Below are positions 19,823 to 31,758 of a stretch of DNA of 64,000 bases, in pieces (position 1 is the stretch's first letter; each line of letters opens with the position of its first letter). Origin of the DNA: Dipylidium caninum (lineage: Eukaryota; Platyhelminthes; Cestoda; Cyclophyllidea; Dipylidiidae). The position numbers and the translations under genes were made by a program. Under the pieces are notes generated by a model. It was not told the DNA's origin and searched no databases. It saw only the letters and a program-made list of their open reading frames with translations. The stretch lies in NCBI GenBank assembly GCA_017562135.1, contig QEYB01001105.1:21121-85120 (forward strand), read 5' to 3'.

Positions 19823-20113
19823 ATGCTTCCGCACATCTCCACTCGACATTCCTAAGCCCTTCGTCTTGTACTTTCCCAACTGATGTTTCTACTCCACTTC
19901 TTGTCTTCGCTGCACTGCAGTCGGGCACGACGGAGGCACCGTTCTTCTCCACGTATTGTCAACTTGTTTGACGCTTTGGACAACCAACTCGCATGCCGTC
20001 TGACTTGCCACCACAACGTGGGATGCTGCAGCCGCTCCTTCGTCCGTGGGATCCTCGACTCTGCTCAGTCCGATATTTGGTCTGGTTGGAGGGGAGAGTA
20101 CAACACGTCTTGA
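19823..20113 (+). pseudogene. Family-2 copy with two compensating indels (unit 2)
   Basis: The total length equals that of the intact copies (291 bases), but an extra C after the ATG (CTTCCGC) and a missing C near 19,864 put the first part out of frame, with a stop. From the internal ATG at 19,883 the rest is open and carries the complete tail: RARRRHR, the C-x3-C-x5-C-C cluster and the end SDIWSGWRGEYNTS. If both indels are sequencing errors this is an intact gene. Confidence 0.5.
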
Positions 20114-20671
20114 AGTGCCTCGTTCCTCTCTCTTCAGCCCACGAAAGCGTGTCCTTCTCCAGAGGTCGCTGATGCAGACGAAGCACGTCGGTCAGATGTC
20201 ACTTCCGGCACTACGTAACGGCGAACAGTCTGCTTCTTCCCCGGAGACGTGTAGGCGCTTTGCCGTCTGATACGCGTGGTATTCTGCCACGGAGGTGATG
20301 AGAATCAACAAGCTCTCTGGTCTGTCTTCCACCATCCCACATTCAGGAGAAGAGACAGGCTGCGGTGTCACCTTCAACCTGTTGCCTCTTACCTCATGCC
20401 GGAACTGACATCTGAACGACGGGCAGTTTCAGTGGCGAGGTGAATGTCACAGACGATGAGAGACACGTTCCCTAACGCCTCTCAGACATCGTCATGTAAC
20501 AGGCGTTGTACTTTTCCACTTGATGCTTCTACTGTAACTGTGACTGTTGATTGTTACAATACCTGGTTAGTCCGGCGACGTGAACTGGGTCGACTGCTTG
20601 TGCCGACAAAGCAGACCACGAAACGCTCACCCTCCACGAGGGGTCCAGTCCGCTTTACCGCCAACCTCTCC

Positions 20672-20679
20672 TATAAAAG
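20672..20679 (+). promoter_or_regulatory. TATA box of family-1 copy A in unit 2
   Basis: TATAAAAG, as at 3,018. Confidence 0.55.
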
Positions 20680-20712
20680 CGAGGCCATGGCAACACGAAG
20701 GAAGACGTCGAC

Positions 20713-20790
20713 ATGAGCCTTCTGGCCCTGTTCCTTCTCTTTCTCCTTCTCTCCTCGTAAGTAATGCCGATACCTGCTCGATGCCGCAAC
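20713..20790 (+). pseudogene. Family-1 copy A fragment (unit 2)
   Basis: Same truncated leader-only copy as at 3,059, with the same one-base break and the same loss of the C-terminal half. Unit 2 keeps a CCGCTTTACCGCCAAC segment just before the TATA box that unit 1 has lost. Confidence 0.65.
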
Positions 20791-21351
20791 TTCATGGTTG
20801 CATATTCCTTGTCCTACTTGGATGCCTATGTGGCTGGTGGGGAGGCGACAACAAGACCATTTCAATGATTGTCTTCCGGTGGTAAATCTCCCCTATCGTC
20901 TGCAAGTGGCTCCCTATGACAGGCCACGTAGACGCACTAGCATCTCCTCCCTTCTTGTCAGAAACAGCCATTTGATGGTGTCTTTCGCAACGTGTCTTTC
21001 ATCGCCTGTGGCATTCGCTTCGCAACTGCATCTGCCTGTCGGTCAGAAGTCAATCCTCGTCAGCGGATGCGAGAGACTTTTAATGGTGAATTCTCCCCTA
21101 TCGTCTGCAATTGGCTCGTCATGATAGGCACATGACGGATTCAAGTCGACCGTAGCGATCGCCGGCTGGCGTCAAGAGAGAATCACTGGCTCATGAGGGA
21201 GGCCACTTGACATTTCTCAATTACAAAGCCTCCACCCAAACCACCCCCAAATTGTACAGGCAAATGCCTCCACGGGCTACCAATTGTGTCATTTTACTAC
21301 AAACCTCTCCTATGAAAGCAACCTCATCGCGTCACGAGGAAAGACGTCGAA

Positions 21352-21528
21352 ATAAACTTTGCGGCCCTGTTCCTTTTTTCCTCCTCGTAGGTGACACTGC
21401 TCGGTGCCGCTAAATTTCAAAAAACTTCCATAGCGCCCGTAGGAGGATGCCGGAGCGAGAACGATGCTCGGTGCAGCCTTCGGGGGAAGATGGAAAGAGC
21501 CAACGCACTCGGCCTCGCTCTGATGTAA
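21352..21528 (+). pseudogene. Family-1 copy B, start codon lost (unit 2)
   Basis: Same as 3,700-3,876: ATA in place of ATG and a TATGAAAG promoter box. Run-length differences from unit 1 (five against seven T in the leader, five against four A later) change the frame again. Confidence 0.6.
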
Positions 21529-23353
21529 CTCCCTTTTGATAGACATGCAAACTTTTCACGTTCCATTGGGTGGCCCCACCCTTGTTCCCTCCTCCTCTTC
21601 ACTCGCCTTGAGGAGTTAGCAACGCATGTACAATCATGAGCTCTCGTTAGGTGAGGGAATTTTTAAGACCACCTGGAGGCTTAAGCGTCGGAGTTAGTGG
21701 TAGGTCTACGTACAACTGTGTGAGTGCCGTCCACGGTCGGAGGCGACATTCTGCTCTGATAGCATCCCCTTGCGCTTGGCAAATAGAGTGGAGAACCCGA
21801 TCGGACCAATGCTGTCGGACAACATGGGAGAGGCGCTAAGACGTGGTAGGACTGGCCCCCTTCCGGTAATATTCATTGCCAGCTGAGAAGTGTGGAAGCT
21901 GCTGGAGCAAACCAAGCGACGTGAACTGGGAAGCGGGGAAGAGGGCTTGACGAAGAGTAAGATGATCGTCTTCCCTGCCTAGCACAGTACTTTTGGTCGC
22001 AATAAGAGTCTAACCTGTTGTCCTCGGAGTCACTGGAGTGCAATGGGAGCGTGCAGAGGCCGCGACAATGCTACTGCCGATATGACTGTGACTGACACAA
22101 ACACCGATTTGAAGCAGCCACGTGGCTTTCGAGTCAGAACAACTTTCTGCAGGGAGGTAGGCCGAAGTGAGATCATTTGGCCACTTGGCGTCGTCAGGGC
22201 TGTCTGTGGACTGACGCGCTCTTCCGCTGATCATACGAGAGTAATGTCGTCTAGACAGTCTAAGACAAGGTAGATGGGAGGAGGACAGAGTGTCCATGTG
22301 GTCGTCTTCCAGTCAGTCCGCCCTCCCCTTAGCACTCGAGTCTTCATGCGATCCTCGTATCCGCATCCGCATCCTCATCCGCATCCGCATCCACAATCCA
22401 AAGATTATAGGCGACAGGTGACATCTTGAGAGATGAATAGAAAGCTGGATGGACCGTTCCCATCTGCCTGGGTAGATGCAAGAACACCTAAAGGGGAGGA
22501 AAGGCTTGGTGGAAGGACTGAGTACAATTGTCTAGGTGCCGTCCACAGCCGCCTGAGTACTATGTCGGTCGGAGGCGATATTCTGCTCTGATAGCATCCG
22601 TTGGTGTGTGCGTGATGCCGCTAAAAACCAAGGCCTCCCCAGCGCGAGTAGAGAAATACCGGTTTTTTGGCAGTCCACTTAAGTTACTAGGACATACATT
22701 AAGGGCAACAATTAGATGCCAGTTCGTTCCACTGCTATTCTCGCTTCTTGCTTCCGTTGGGAAGAAGAAGTCAGAGTCGGTGGCAACCACCATGAGAGGT
22801 CGCTGTGATTGACAATAACGAATCATGCGGCATGCCACACCAACACTAAATCCGCATCGGTCCATTTTGAGTTTAAGTTTAAGTGGAGCGGCGTGGCACG
22901 TGTTTCGTGCAAACTCCAGGCGCCTCACCGAAATGCAAATGCATGCTGCTGTCTGTAAAGTTTAGATTCTAAGCTCACTTGACAATATTAATGGCATTCA
23001 GATCATTCTGCCTCAAGAAGCCTCCTACCACCTCGGCAGATGAAGATTTCGTGGCTGATTGCAATCCTGCATCAAGTAAACTAGCATGTCTCGTTGACCT
23101 GGGTCGCTTCGCCTTTAGCCAGAAACGATGCTGTTTGACAGCCCAATGACAGCAGAACATGCACACACGCCAGTTGTTTGTCGCCCTCATCAGCAAAGCC
23201 GAAATGTGTGGATTGTTGCACCACGTGGTGGTCACCTCACCGAGACCAAGCTAGAAATGTGAACTGGACCGTCGACTTGCCGCGACAGAGCAGAGAACGA
23301 GGCGGTGACCCTCCAAGTGCTATTCAATTTTCCACTCTGCCGACAAACTCTCC

Positions 23354-23361
23354 TATAAAAG
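23354..23361 (+). promoter_or_regulatory. TATA box of family-1 copy C in unit 2
   Basis: TATAAAAG, 45 bases before the ATG at 23,399. Confidence 0.65.
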
Positions 23362-23398
23362 CGACTTCATGGCAGCACGAACGAAGACAGACGTTGAC

Positions 23399-23596
23399 AT
23401 GCACTTTGTGGCCCTCTTTCTTCTCTTTCTCCTCGCGAGTGCCACTCATGCCTGCTTGGGGGGCAGACGTGTGAGGGTCTCCTCCAGAGCGGATGATTCT
23501 GGTGAAGGAAGGAGGATGGTGGAGGGAGGAAGACGCTCGGCGCACCACTCGAGGGAGATGGAAACCGTCAGCATACTCGGCTCTGCCTTGATGTAA
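23399..23596 (+). CDS. Family-1 small secreted peptide, copy C of unit 2 (65 aa)
   Basis: Open and colinear with 5,746-5,943. The only protein difference I see is histidine for aspartate just before the conserved cysteine (ATHAC instead of ATDAC), at the expected signal cleavage region. The inverted copy at 39,516 has the same histidine, so that copy is closer to unit 2 than to unit 1. Other comments as for copy C in unit 1. Confidence 0.55.
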   Translation: MHFVALFLLFLLASATHACLGGRRVRVSSRADDSGEGRRMVEGGRRSAHHSREMETVSILGSALM

Positions 23597-26500
23597 TTAC
23601 TCCCCTGATACACATTCAATCTATTCACCTTCGTGTGCTTCTTATTACACATGCTCGCAGTGGTCTTGCGTTTTCAGTGTATTTTGGCCAAATCGGCGGG
23701 AAGGACGAAGTTATTCAGACTGTTACATGTTTTAGAAACTTATTCACTAACAGTTGTGAGTAAATTTCCTCGCCTCACTTCAAATCATCGCACAGAGTGC
23801 GGAGTGAATGTAGGAGAAGCATGATAAGAGGCAACTTCTCGGTTGTTTCACTAGTTGCGTCGAGCCGACTCCTGTCCACGTGTCGGTGTGTGCCATTGAG
23901 TCGCAGCGATTGTGAGTTGAAGTAGGTCCGAAGGGGCGTGTCAATTGAGTCAGGACCCGACTCGCGTCCTCGTTGTTTTGCGCGTCTAAAGCCAAACAAT
24001 GTCATGTCGATGCCACTACTCTGTTGAAGGAAATAAGTGCGATGAATCGAATTTGTTCCACAGCGTCAAGTAGGTGCCCACTCTACACGTCTTGGGTCAG
24101 TGAGGATGCGCAGGCGGTGGAATTCGACATGCATAGTTGTTTCAACCACGGAGGGTGCTCGGAAATAAGCCGGTCACTTTCAGACGGAGGCATGGAATGT
24201 GGGATAAAGTAACAAAGTGGGACAGCAGGTGATAGCAAATGGGATTTATTAGGTTGGTAACAATGAAACTGGCGTTATTTAATAGTCTAAAGCAAAAAGC
24301 GTAATATTTCCCTTTTTTATTACAATCAAGCGAAATAATTCCCATTGACATTTATAATTTTCAGCTACCCGTTTGGTCATGCATGTCGTTTTGGAAAATC
24401 TACACCTTTAGAGTAATAAGCAACTGCAGATTTTTGATAGTGACATATTTTGGTTTAAAAATTATTACTTATTTATCTAAAAGTGATGGTTTGTAGCAGG
24501 AACACAGGATGAATGCGGGGAATATTGTAATATTTCGAGATATAGACATTCGTTAGAGCTTTACGTATCTGCCTTTCGTCGTCATGTATTAATTTAGCGA
24601 CCCGCCGATTGAGCACTGCTGACAAATTTTTCTCTATAAGTTTCTTTTCATGCACCGCATCAGTTTAGCCACATTGAGACTCCGCCGCTGTTCTGTTTCA
24701 GATCTATGTGAAAAGAAGTAACGGATCAGTGCTTGAGAATTTCCCCATGTGATGGCCATAATTTCCTTTTGATGAAGACTCCACTCCACACCAGGATGCG
24801 GCCAAAACTCAGTCCAACTGCCTGAATCCACCTTCACTCCCAGAAATGCTGCGTTGACCCAGGGTTCAGCAGTTACCACCAGGCCTCCACCCCAATGCTT
24901 TCTCACTTCTACATCGTCATTTATGTAGGCTCACCCTTGCCAAGTAGACCTTGACGCCAGCAAAAAACGCTTCTGTGAGAGCGCTGACAGATAACTCACT
25001 TTAATTGGCACAAATGTCTGTCGTTAGCGCACTTAGTTGTGAGAGATGGGAATGAAATCGGTCTCAGAGAAATAAGGCCACCACAGTATTTCACTCCACG
25101 TCACGTCAAAGAGCTGCATAAACTGCCCAGAATGGCTGCATCGAGGCCTTTAACTGCTAGTGCCGGTGCAGCTTTTGCGGGTGTTGTGTAAGAACGGTTG
25201 AGGCAACAGCCGCACGGTAACTGCGTCTAACTCGTTCTAATAATTGAATCAGGATTGCCCCACTGGCACTGCATTTCCGTCATTTCCTTGTCTCATGCTA
25301 GGAACTGAATGCTGACTTGAAACGTGGACATTGCAGCAGATGCGAGTGAGCTGGTTAAGAGAATATGGCAATACTAAAATTTATGCGTAGGTCGAGACAT
25401 TGAACTGCGAAGACTTAAGGGTTTGGTTGCAGAGTGCAGTCGTGGACATAAGGGAAAATGAACTCCACTTGTGGCAGCAGTTGTCGAACACACCTGCAAA
25501 AGATGCAATTTGCCGAAAAGGAGTACACCCTCAAAGGTGAAGCCGAGGGAAATGGGAGAATGCAGCAATGAACAGCCGGCTTTAACCACTTATGGCTCCT
25601 CAGCTCGATTCGTATGGAAATGTCGAGAGCGACCTGCCCGAGGCAGGCGAAATTGTCTTCTGCCGCCTCCCCTCGAACCTGCACGGCGGGTGCACAGACT
25701 GAGCCGAAGACAGTCGCCAACCATTTTGTATCACAGGGCCGCCCGTGGCTGTCTCTCGCACACCGAGTTATGTAGAGTGCGGCAACTCCGCCAGTGTCGC
25801 AGTGGCGGATGTTTGCATCTCTGCTGGGCACTAACCCAGTCGACCGTCCGTAACACCTTCGGCGTATCTGCATCAGAGCGGCTGTTGAGGCGGGTGGCAA
25901 GACATGAGGCAGAGCATTGGAAACATCGGCGGTGGGAGAAGGAGTCACGCATATAACAGCAGCACAAGGGGTTGTTGAATACGCAGTTGCAGACAGACTA
26001 TGAAGTTTGCGCGGAAGAAGTAAACTTTGGAAATTCTCCCACCAATCATAAATCATCCGGTTATTTTGCTCATCCGCTGACTTATTTGGCGTGGAATGAC
26101 TGTTCTACGCACTCCCGGGCAGGTTGTTTCAAACGGAACATCGAGCGACTTAAAAATGGGCTGAAGAAGAGGAGTACAAACCCACGACACGTAGGCTGCA
26201 GTTTACATGGGTTGAGGAAATGAGAGGAAGTTTGTCGTGCTTCTCAGATTGCCTTCCACCACAAATTTCGTCCTCCAGTTATGAAGCAGTGAAATTTATT
26301 TGGTGCACTGAAAGTCCTCCCACATTCCACCATCACCTTTCCGAGGACAGCAAAGTAGACTTTTGCTCCAAACAAAACTGCTATGCTAGGCAGAGGAGGA
26401 GAGCATCTCACTCTGCGTCAAGCCTTCTTCCCCACTTCCCAGTTCACGTCACTTGGTTCGCTTCAGCAGGCGCCGCACTTCTCAGTTGACAATGAATGTT

Positions 26501-27841
26501 ACCGGAAGGAGGTGAGCCCACCAAGACGCAGTGAATTGGCCTGAGCCTCGACACCCAACTGTCCTTCCACCACGTATTAGCGCTTCTCCCGAGCAGCAGT
26601 GGTACAACTAACATCGCCATTTGAGTTGCTCAGCGAAACCGTGGAACACAGCCATATCGCTAGAAGGTGCCGCATGAGTACCCGGTGCAAGTGAAGAGGG
26701 TCGAGAGTGTTCCCCTACTCCAGGCAGGGGTGATAGTATTCAAGTATAGTTGGGGGAAAATGGGGCAGTCCTACTGCAAGTCCTTACGCTCACTGATGTC
26801 TGCTACCGAGACAATGCAAACCTCTTGATGAAAACTGCACTTCAGATGGCCTACGCAGACTTTCATTGGACCAGACTCTCTTAGGCTCAGGTGGAAGAAT
26901 GTTGGCAGGCTCGACAAAGACCCTTAGGCGGATCACTGTGGGATGCTTCGAAGCAGTATGCACTCCTGCAGTGGCTACTCCTCACGCCACCAAAAGTCTC
27001 TTTCTCCTCTGCCACAAGTTAATGAAACTGATGGCCTTGACATAGGCCTCACATAGGAGCCGATTTGGCTTGAGATGTGGCGTCGGGGTAGACTGCAAAG
27101 TCCTTAAGGTCAGTGGATGGTGAGTCGACGGTGCCGAAGGTGGGCAGTCGGAAATTTGTCAGAAAAGTTCCTCTTTACGCCCGGTAATAAAGGGATTGCG
27201 CAAGCTGTGCGGGCACATTGTCCTTCCCTTGAGTCTCCACGTAGCGGCAGGAGAAGTACTTCTCCCCAGTGGGTGCCTGACCGAGACGGTCTGCACTAGG
27301 ATGGATTGGTAAGGGCGGGGGAGGGGCAGGGGGAGGGCGAGGGCGAGGGGAGGGGGATCTGAGAACCTGCATTACGACTCGCCTTCGCAGCATTTCCTCG
27401 TGCCTACGTTGCTGCGTGTGCGCTGATCATTGCTTCAGTTGGACTCCACCCCTGGCAGACAATTTTCAAACACGGCCTTTTAATGCCATGCGTCTGCGAT
27501 CACTGCATCACAACATCATCCGCGACGACTCGCGTACCCGACGCGCATGAGGGCGGACTGGCGGAGATAAAGGCGTCGTGCCTGCAGTCGGATAGAATAC
27601 CGCGGTCTTCTTCTCTCGGAGAACACGGCTCATGCGAGCACACTGGTCAACGAGGCAGCCTTCAAATGAGCATCGGAAGGAACAGTCAACCTCGGCATAC
27701 TTCGGCATTTTCCTCCGACCGGTGATTCCTACTTACGCGAGCGCTGTGCGAGTGCCGTTGAGTGGTGATGGCGAAGCGGAGCTCGGAGGATGAGGCCTGT
27801 TGAGCAGACGTCGATGAGTGCTGCTCTGTGGGGCACCCTGA

Positions 27842-27849
27842 TATAAAGG
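27842..27849 (+). promoter_or_regulatory. TATA box of family-2 copy f
   Basis: TATAAAGG, 73 bases before the ATG at 27,915. Confidence 0.6.
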
Positions 27850-27914
27850 CGCAGCTCCTTCCCTCCGCGTCACTCGTCGTACGCTGAGCACTCTGCGGGG
27901 CCCATGCAGCCGTG

Positions 27915-28178
27915 ATGCTTCGCACATCTCCACTCGACATTCCTAAGCCCTTCCTCCCTGTACTTTCCCAACTGATGTTTCTACTCCACTTCTTGTCTTC
28001 GCTGCACTGCAGTCGGGCACGACGGAGGCACCGTTCTTCTCCACGTATTGTCAACTTGTTTGACGCTTTGGACAACCAACTCGCATGCCGTCTGACTTGC
28101 CAACCACAACGTGGGATGCTGCAGCCACTCCTTCGTCCGCGGCACCCACGACTAATTCCAAACCGATGCTTGATCTAG
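27915..28178 (+). pseudogene. Family-2 copy, shifted inside the cysteine cluster (unit 2)
   Basis: Same as 10,272-10,511 up to LACRLTC; an extra A (GCCAACCAC against GCCACCAC in unit 1) then shifts the frame so that the second half of the cluster is lost and the frame runs to 28,178. One-base differences of this kind are frequent here and may be errors. Confidence 0.45.
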
Positions 28179-29093
28179 TTCGAGTACTCAACGCCTTGAG
28201 GTGCCTCGCTCCTCTCGCTTCAGCCCACAAACCGCGTGCTCCCTCAGAGATTGGTGGAGCAGGCGAAGCGCAACCGGGCGGAGTAGACCGCCTCCGCCCC
28301 GTCGATCAGATGTCAATTGCGGCACAAAGTGATCGGCAGCGAGTTGAATTGACAACACGACCTGCCTCTCTCCCAGCGACGTGGGGCAAACTGCCCAACA
28401 TGATATTCTGCCTCTGTGGTGAGGAAGTGATCATACACTCTGGTTTGCCCTCCTTCACCATTCCCCATGGCGGCAAGAGGCAGGCCGTACTGTCGCCTTC
28501 ATCCCGCTGCAGGCTACCTCATGCCGCGGTTGCTTCAGATCGACGGGCAGTTGCAGTCGTGAGGCCAATGCCACAGACAATAAGAGAGACACCGTCGGAG
28601 ACGCCACTCAGACACCATCAAATGCCAGCTTTTGGCAAGAAAGGAGGAGGTGCTCGTCCCTTCACCTTAGCACATCATTCGCAGTTAAGTGCACCGTTAA
28701 ACGCAGTGCAGTCGTTGAGACCGCAACCACCAGCTCTCTTTTCACAGGCCGCATGCGACTCCGCGCTCCTTCGCCTCCGCCGACGGAGGTCTCGCGACTG
28801 AGAGAAATTCTGCCTCATTGCACCAGCTTGTCCCCCTGACTTGAACGGCGTCGCCTTTGACCTAAACGAGGCTCTTTGCTAGCAAAACAACCACGTCATA
28901 TGCACATGCGCCTCTGACCCGCCGATCTGTTCGTCAAAGTGAGAGTTGTCGATTCTTACAATGCCTGGTGGTCACCACACCGCGGTTTGCATGGCGACGG
29001 GAACTGCGTCGACTGCCTGTCCCGACAGAGGCGAGCACAATGCGGTCTCTCTCCACGTGGTGGCCGGTCTGCCACTCTACCACCAACCTCTCC

Positions 29094-29101
29094 TATAAAA
29101 G
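29094..29101 (+). promoter_or_regulatory. TATA box of family-1 copy D in unit 2
   Basis: TATAAAAG, 41 bases before the GTG at 29,135. Confidence 0.6.
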
Positions 29102-29134
29102 CGACTTCATGGCAGCACGAAGAAAAACGTCGAC

Positions 29135-29366
29135 GTGCACTTTCTAGCCCTGCTTCTTCCGTTTCTTCGCGCAGGTGACACTGGTGCTTGCTTTGGTGGC
29201 AGCGATAGGGTGGTCGTCCCCAAAGCAAGTGTGTCTGTTGCGGGTAGGAGGATGGCGGAGGTCGGAGGGCGGAGGGCGGAGGCGGAGGGCGGAGGAAGGA
29301 GGACGCTCGGGTCACCACTCGCGGGAGATGGAAGCTGTCAGCATTCTCGGCTCTGCCTTGATGTAG
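29135..29366 (+). pseudogene. Family-1 copy D, GTG start and expanded repeat (unit 2)
   Basis: As in unit 1 the start codon reads GTG. Here the leader frame is open through the GTG for 93 codons, to 29,416, but the family end GHHSREMEAVSILGSALM is read in another frame ending at 29,366. The GGAGGGC-type tract is shorter and more irregular than in unit 1. Confidence 0.55.
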
Positions 29367-31522
29367 TTTCTCACCCGAGACACATTAAAAAATTTCTACT
29401 CGCCTCCGTTTCTTAATATGCTTTTTTTTGGCATCTGTCTTGTGTTTGAAGTGTATTATCGTCATTCAGACTGCTGCCTCTACTGAGGAGGTCTCAACTG
29501 ACGGTCTTGAGCAAATTTATCCTCCTCACTGCAAACCACCACACGGAGTGGAGGGCGAGTTGAGGAGAAGTGTGGTAAGCAGCAACTTCTCGGTTATTTC
29601 AGTTGCCGCCTCAAGCCGGCACGTGGGCAGAGCGGGTGTTGCCAAGCCAAGGGGGCGGTAGCATCGTCAGCTGCGGGCAGGCCTCGGCGCCTGACTTGAG
29701 TCCTCGTTGTCCTGCATGTCTAAAGCCAAACAATGTCACGTCAATTCTGCTACTCCGTTGAAAGAAAGAAAGAAAGAAAGAAAGAAGCCCCGAGCTTCCC
29801 CACATATTGACTGGATGGGTGCGAGGAGATGTGTGCTGCTTCACTCACACTAGAAGGAATTTCCGACATGTTGACTGGATGGCCAGCCAGATATTTGGTC
29901 TCGTTCGAGGGCCCTGTCGGTTTACGCGGCCCAAAGCTGCCCGAAGGAATGCCATCAGGGCGAAATAAAGCCTGACTGATGAGTTCACTGGCATTCTTCA
30001 CCGTCCGTGTAACTTTCTTACCCACCTCGTGCCTACCTTCTTCTCTTTCCGAACAACTTCACTTGATCAAGAAACTTCGTGACCACTTGAATGCCCTCGA
30101 CTGGTCATTCGCTCCCTAGTACTCAAAGCCATTGCAGAGGAGGCGAGGACGAAAGTCGGGCTCCGCAACACTCACAAGCACCTTCGCGGGCGGAGTCGGA
30201 GTCAATGAGCCTCGCAGGGGAACGCGGTGCCATCTCGGTTGGCCGAGTCTCTCTTCGCCAGCCAGGAGTGCATGTCTGGTCAGCCTTGATTGTCTCACAA
30301 GTGTCTTGTCATGCACTGCTGGTTGAACGGTAGAAATTAACCTTCAGGATTGTTTATTAATGCGTCTACTTTGGCATTGCCGCCTGAAGGACGTCCTCGA
30401 GCTCAACAGAACAAGAGACGACTCCACAGACGGTCAGGCCGAAATAATTGGTGTCCACGCTAAGACCGCTAAGATCGCACCCCACCCCAAGTCTGCTTTT
30501 AAAGACCTGGCAAATTTCCTCTTAGCTGTGCCTACTTTAACCAACGTAAATAGACTCTGCTCTCCGGCGGGAGACCAAAAATACCCTATAGAAATCATCC
30601 ATCTCGTCTGGACAAAAGAACAGACGTCCACGGTAGCCTTAAAGGAGGGTGCCACCGTTGGTTTGAGAAGACGCAGCTTTGTGCATGTGAACAGGAAAGC
30701 GTTGCAAGGAGAAGCAGGTCCTTTTCTCCATCAGAAGAAGGGAGGAGGAAGTGCACCAAGCTTGAGGAGAATTTGCAGCAGGAGCGGAGGGCAAGTAGAA
30801 GTGAAGACACTGAAAACGAAGAACTGGCAGTTGTGCGCCGGAGTTGAGGCTCAAGGGACGCACAGGTGGCAGACGCGAATAAGCTCGTTGAAGGAACGTG
30901 GCACTACTGAAATAATTGTGCAGAACGACAGGCTTCGCTCGAACTAATTTCCGCCTGCATTGTGGATGGCAAATTTGCCGTTACATTCATCACAAAATAC
31001 GCAGAAATCATTTTTCACTTGTGGAAAATAGTCTTTCATTCACTGTGTCTCACTCGATGTCCATGTGGCCTTTTCGCACTTCATGTGACTGGTCTTCTCT
31101 CCCCTTACGACTGCGACTGTTCATTTGTGGAGTTGGAGCGAGAAACGCGACTTCAACATGTTTACTGAGGAGAGAGCCAACTCTGGTGTGCGTCTCTCCT
31201 CCCCTCGACTGTGCGACCGTCGCCGTCATCGCAGCGGGGATTGTGGCGGCGTTCCACTTTGTCAGACTTTCTGCGTTTCAGCCACTTTCTTTTTGTAAGC
31301 ATCCCAAAGCTTCTTTGGCAGTGTTCGTGTGCTCCCTTCTCCCTCCACTCCACGCGGCTATTTGAAATTGGGCAAATTAACTGCGCACTTCGTGTAGAGA
31401 CCGCTTTAAATTAATCGTGGTCACCCTGCCGACTTGGCGACAATAAAGTGCACAAGCAAGACCGACACCAGCAGCTTTATTAAGAGGGGAAGGAGGAGGA
31501 GAGTGAATGGGCTCCAAGTGCA

Positions 31523-31717
31523 TCAGGGGCGAGGTCGCGCCACGGACGCGTTGATCACGTCGGCCTTCTCCATCTCCCCTAGGGGCTGCGCCGAGCGTCT
31601 CTCTCGCTCCGGCATCCTACTACGCACGTTGGAGAATTCGTTGGGGTCGAGTGGTGGCGAGCAGGCATCAATGCCGCTCACGAGGTGAGAGAGAAGGAAC
31701 AGGGCCAGAAGGCGCAT
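31523..31717 (-). CDS. Family-1 small secreted peptide, copy E of unit 2 (64 aa)
   Basis: Protein identical to 13,874-14,068, with the same TATA box (31,751-31,758) and the same AATAAA (31,476-31,481). It is the only family-1 member open and unchanged in both full units. Comments as for E in unit 1. Confidence 0.6.
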   Translation of the reverse strand: MRLLALFLLSHLVSGIDACSPPLDPNEFSNVRSRMPERERRSAQPLGEMEKADVINASVARPRP

Positions 31718-31750
31718 GTCGACGTCTTCCTTCGTGTTGCCGTGGCCTCG

Positions 31751-31758
31751 CTTTTATA
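31751..31758 (-). promoter_or_regulatory. TATA box of family-1 copy E in unit 2
   Basis: TATAAAAG on the minus strand, 34 bases before the ATG at 31,717. Confidence 0.65.

Noticed and set aside
25415..26056. 213-codon minus-strand frame in unit 2
   Set aside because: The same DNA in unit 1 (7,738-8,305) is split by indels into unrelated pieces; no motif.
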